Shown in pieces: positions 62,060 to 64,000 of a stretch of DNA of 64,000 nt. Under the pieces are notes generated by a model. The model was not told the DNA's origin, made no database searches, and saw only the letters and a program-made list of their open reading frames with translations. Positions within the stretch are counted from its first letter, which is position 1, and every line of letters begins with the position of its first letter. The position numbers were made by a program, and so were the translations under genes. Origin of the DNA: Flavobacteriales bacterium (GTDB lineage: Bacteria; Bacteroidota; Bacteroidia; Flavobacteriales_D; Sanyastnellaceae); the NCBI GenBank assembly GCA_002863125.1, contig PKEB01000024.1, positions 1-64,000 on the forward strand, given 5' to 3'.

Positions 62060-63246
62060 AATTGAACTGGCTGTACATCGCGTGGCGCAACGTCGGGCTC
62101 AAGAAACTACAAACGGCCCTGAGCCTAGTGCTTCTCGCCTTTGGGGTAGGCTTGGTCAGTTTGCTCATGCTGTCCGAAAAGCAGTTGAGTGATACGTTTG
62201 ACCGCAACATTAAAGACATCGATTTGGTGCTCGGCGCCAAAGGCAGTCCACTGCAATTGATTTTGGCCAATGTCTACCACGTCGACGCGCCTACCGGGAA
62301 CATTCGGCTCGCCGATGCGGAAAAGGTCATCCGCCATCCGTACATCGCGGAGGGCATTCCGTTGGCTTATGGGGACAACTACCGCGGCTACCGCATCGTG
62401 GGCAGCACGGACGCCTACACCGAGCACTACGGCGGAAGGCTGGCGGAAGGCCGCACATTTGAAGCAAGTTTTGAGGTGGTGGTCGGCGCCAAGGTGGCGG
62501 AAGTGACCGGGCTCAAGGTCGGCGATGAGTTTTTCAGTGCACACGGATTGCAGGACGAGACGGACGTGCACACCGACAAGGTGTTCCGCGTCGTTGGCCG
62601 CTTGGAGCCGAGTGGTACAGTACTGGATCAACTGCTACACTGCACCGTATCCACCGTCTGGGAGGTGCACGAAGGGCACGGGGAAGCCGTGGCACCCGAA
62701 GACCGGGAAATCACCGCCGTACTGCTCAAAAAGCGCAACCCGCTCGCCGTCCTGACGATCCCCAACACCATCCGGGAGACCAACATGCAGGTGGCCCTCC
62801 CCTCCATCGAGATCAACCGCCTGACCCAAAATTTCGGCATCGGCATGAATACCCTACGGGCCATCGCACTGCTCATCATGCTAATCAGTTTTGCGAGCAT
62901 TTTCATTTCGGTGTACGACAACTTGTTGGCGCGGCGCTATGAATTGGCCTTGATGCGGACCATGGGCGGCTCACGCGGCGGGTTGTTTTTGCTGCTGTTG
63001 CTCGAGGGTGGGCTGCTGAGCACAGGAGGGTCCCTCTTGGGCTTGGTCCTCAGCCGACTCGGTTTGGTCGCATTGGCACAGTTGGTTGAAGACAAATTCC
63101 GTTACGATTGGAGCAACATCGGTGTGATGCCCGAAGAACTCGTCCTCTTGGGATTGGCTATCTTTGTCGGGTTGATTGCAGCTGCCATCCCTGGCATCTC
63201 CGCTGTCCGCATCGACACCTCACGCACGTTATCCGAAGCCCAATGA
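62056..63246 (+). CDS. FtsX/MacB-like ABC transporter permease
   Basis: A 396-residue membrane protein with four membrane segments. The first is at residues about 18-40 (LQTALSLVLLAFGVGLVSLLML), then a periplasmic domain of about 230 residues (with LVLGAKGSPLQLILANVYHVDAPTGNI), then three C-terminal segments (LRAIALLIMLISFASIFISVY; LFLLLLLEGGLLSTGGSLLGLVL; LVLLGLAIFVGLIAAAIPGISA). The segment RRYELALMRTMGGSRGGLF is the coupling region of the FtsX/MacB family. It overlaps the DUF3299 gene by an ATGA junction. Confidence 0.92.
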   Translation: MKLNWLYIAWRNVGLKKLQTALSLVLLAFGVGLVSLLMLSEKQLSDTFDRNIKDIDLVLGAKGSPLQLILANVYHVDAPTGNIRLADAEKVIRHPYIAEGIPLAYGDNYRGYRIVGSTDAYTEHYGGRLAEGRTFEASFEVVVGAKVAEVTGLKVGDEFFSAHGLQDETDVHTDKVFRVVGRLEPSGTVLDQLLHCTVSTVWEVHEGHGEAVAPEDREITAVLLKKRNPLAVLTIPNTIRETNMQVALPSIEINRLTQNFGIGMNTLRAIALLIMLISFASIFISVYDNLLARRYELALMRTMGGSRGGLFLLLLLEGGLLSTGGSLLGLVLSRLGLVALAQLVEDKFRYDWSNIGVMPEELVLLGLAIFVGLIAAAIPGISAVRIDTSRTLSEAQ

Positions 63247-63836
63247 GCTCAAATTCGTCTCGCCTTTCTGTCCTCAAATTCAGGCCTACATGGTGGGTGG
63301 GCGTCATGGGAGTCCTGGCGTTCAGCGCGTTGGACTTGAGCTCGTACTGCCACCCGACGGAGGAAGGTGAACGCGCGGCAACGGCGGTCAAGGCTGCCGG
63401 AATGTTGCCCGATGTCCGCGTCGCAGCGCCCGCCGATGAAGAGGCGGAAGCCTATGCCGAATTGACTTGGCGGATGCTCGAGGACGTGGAGTTCAAAGAC
63501 GTCTACGTGGAGGAGCTGGACGCGTACTACTGGAAGCCCACGTTCGGTGACATAGTCAATGGGCTGGAAGGAAAGGAGGTGCACATCACGGGGTACATGA
63601 TTCCCGTCGACTTGGATGAGGACTTCTACGTGTTGAGCCGCTACCCGTTTGCCAATTGCTTTTTCTGTGGAGGTGCCGGACCAGAATCGGTCATTGACCT
63701 GCGCTTTGACGGCAAATCCCCCCGCGTCTACCAGACCGATGAGCGGCTCACGTTCGCAGGAAAGTTCCGCCTGAATGCGGACGACGTGTACCAGATGAAT
63801 TACATCTTGGACGGCGCCATCGAGTACACGCCCTAA
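63243..63836 (+). CDS. DUF3299-like membrane-anchored protein
   Basis: A 197-residue protein with an N-terminal hydrophobic anchor (WWVGVMGVLAFSALDL) and a periplasmic domain. The core GLEGKEVHITGYMIPVDLDEDFYVLSRYPFANCFFCGGAGPESVIDLRF matches DUF3299 (a small OB-like domain). The CFFCGG motif could bind a metal or form a disulfide. It is coupled to an MacB-type ATPase and permease. From memory, similar sets with DUF3299 have been linked to zinc handling in Vibrio (Zrg genes), so a metal-related function is a reasonable but unproven guess. The ATG at 63243 sits on the permease stop; the frame upstream is a shadow. Confidence 0.82.
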   Translation: MSSNSSRLSVLKFRPTWWVGVMGVLAFSALDLSSYCHPTEEGERAATAVKAAGMLPDVRVAAPADEEAEAYAELTWRMLEDVEFKDVYVEELDAYYWKPTFGDIVNGLEGKEVHITGYMIPVDLDEDFYVLSRYPFANCFFCGGAGPESVIDLRFDGKSPRVYQTDERLTFAGKFRLNADDVYQMNYILDGAIEYTP

Positions 63837-64000
63837 TCGTCAGAACCCTTCGTTTGTCCTCCGGTGCGGAGGCGGCCTTTGTTGAAGATGCGCGCGCTGT
63901 CCTTTTTGCTTTTGCGCAGGGCACGCTGTTCATCTTCCGGCTTATGAATGATCTCTTGGCACCGCTCCCCGCAGGTGCCCTCGTACTTCTCCGCGCACGA
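63833..64000 (-). CDS. trhO: tRNA uridine(34) hydroxylase TrhO, C-terminal end only
   Basis: The last 55 codons and stop of a minus-strand gene that enters from the right edge. They encode CAEKYEGTCGERCQEIIHKP followed by EDEQRALRKSKKDSARIFNKGR and a short tail. The Cys pattern and the EEQ-xLRK-x(5,6)-N-xIFxKGR ending match the C-terminus of Bacteroidota rhodanese-related TrhO/YceA proteins, which hydroxylate uridine 34 of tRNA. The rhodanese domain is outside the window. The stop overlaps the DUF3299 gene's stop by 3 bases, tail to tail. Confidence 0.7.
   Translation of the reverse strand, partial: SCAEKYEGTCGERCQEIIHKPEDEQRALRKSKKDSARIFNKGRLRTGGQTKGSDD

Overview
The window comes from a free-living member of the Bacteroidota, most likely a GC-rich relative of the Flavobacteriales. 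The evidence is a full-length type IX secretion (T9SS) translocon gene sprA, a PorP/SprF protein, several secreted proteins with C-terminal T9SS sorting domains (type A and type B), the gene block maeB-ruvA-sprA-gcvH-vanZ-tonB, a stand-alone atpD-atpC pair, an acidic-linker TonB, near absence of Shine-Dalgarno sequences, and repeated Bacteroidota-type -7 promoter elements (TAnnTTTG) just upstream of genes. Coding density is very high. No gap between genes exceeds about 110 bases, many genes overlap by 1-14 bases, and I saw no tRNA, rRNA, CRISPR array, transposase or prophage gene.

Layout. 1-5931 (minus): a truncated large secreted protein and an AddA/RecB-type helicase-nuclease. 6009-8385 (plus): an MbnP-like copper lipoprotein, an MbnH-like di-heme peroxidase and a YkgJ-type cysteine-cluster protein. 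8440-15390 (plus): a 1971-residue PKD-repeat surface protein with a type B sorting domain, plus its PorP/SprF partner. 15455-24579: murB (minus, with an unusual N-terminal fusion), a TPR-addB-flippase operon (plus), a DUF2147-YihY-nadC run (minus) and rlmH (plus). 24630-26373 (minus): atpD-atpC. 26456-29124 (plus): ribF, an LRR protein, pnuC and an NadR-like kinase, so flavin and NAD cofactor supply. 29121-41045 (minus): maeB, ruvA, sprA, gcvH, vanZ, tonB.

41093-48736 holds a T9SS cargo (minus) followed on the plus strand by a thioredoxin-fold cluster: a TlpA-like protein, a DUF6029 protein, two paralogous T9SS-exported redoxins, an Omp28 lipoprotein and a small beta-barrel protein. 48739-53722 (minus): a BNR/VPS10-type secreted protein, an LEA14-like lipoprotein and an M20 dipeptidase. 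53843-55033 (plus): proline dehydrogenase. 55037-59335 (minus): a FecA-like TonB-dependent receptor preceded by a perfect Fur-type palindrome, and a penta-heme c-type cytochrome with a T9SS tail. 59382-60956 (plus): a T9SS-exported glucose/sorbosone-type dehydrogenase, divergent from the cytochrome. 60943-63836: a small DUF4258-like protein (minus) and an ABC ATPase-permease-DUF3299 operon (plus). The window ends inside trhO (minus).

Much of the window serves the cell envelope and surface: the T9SS machinery (SprA, PorP/SprF), its cargo, TonB with an iron-type receptor, and extracytoplasmic redox proteins. The least expected signals are (i) exact 498-bp two-domain repeats in the PKD protein, (ii) several genes whose start codon lies 4-6 bases after a -7 promoter element, implying leaderless mRNAs, including a divergent pair sharing a 27-bp spacer, (iii) a secreted dehydrogenase and a secreted penta-heme cytochrome driven from abutting palindromic -7 elements, and (iv) a MurB fused to a small extra N-terminal domain.
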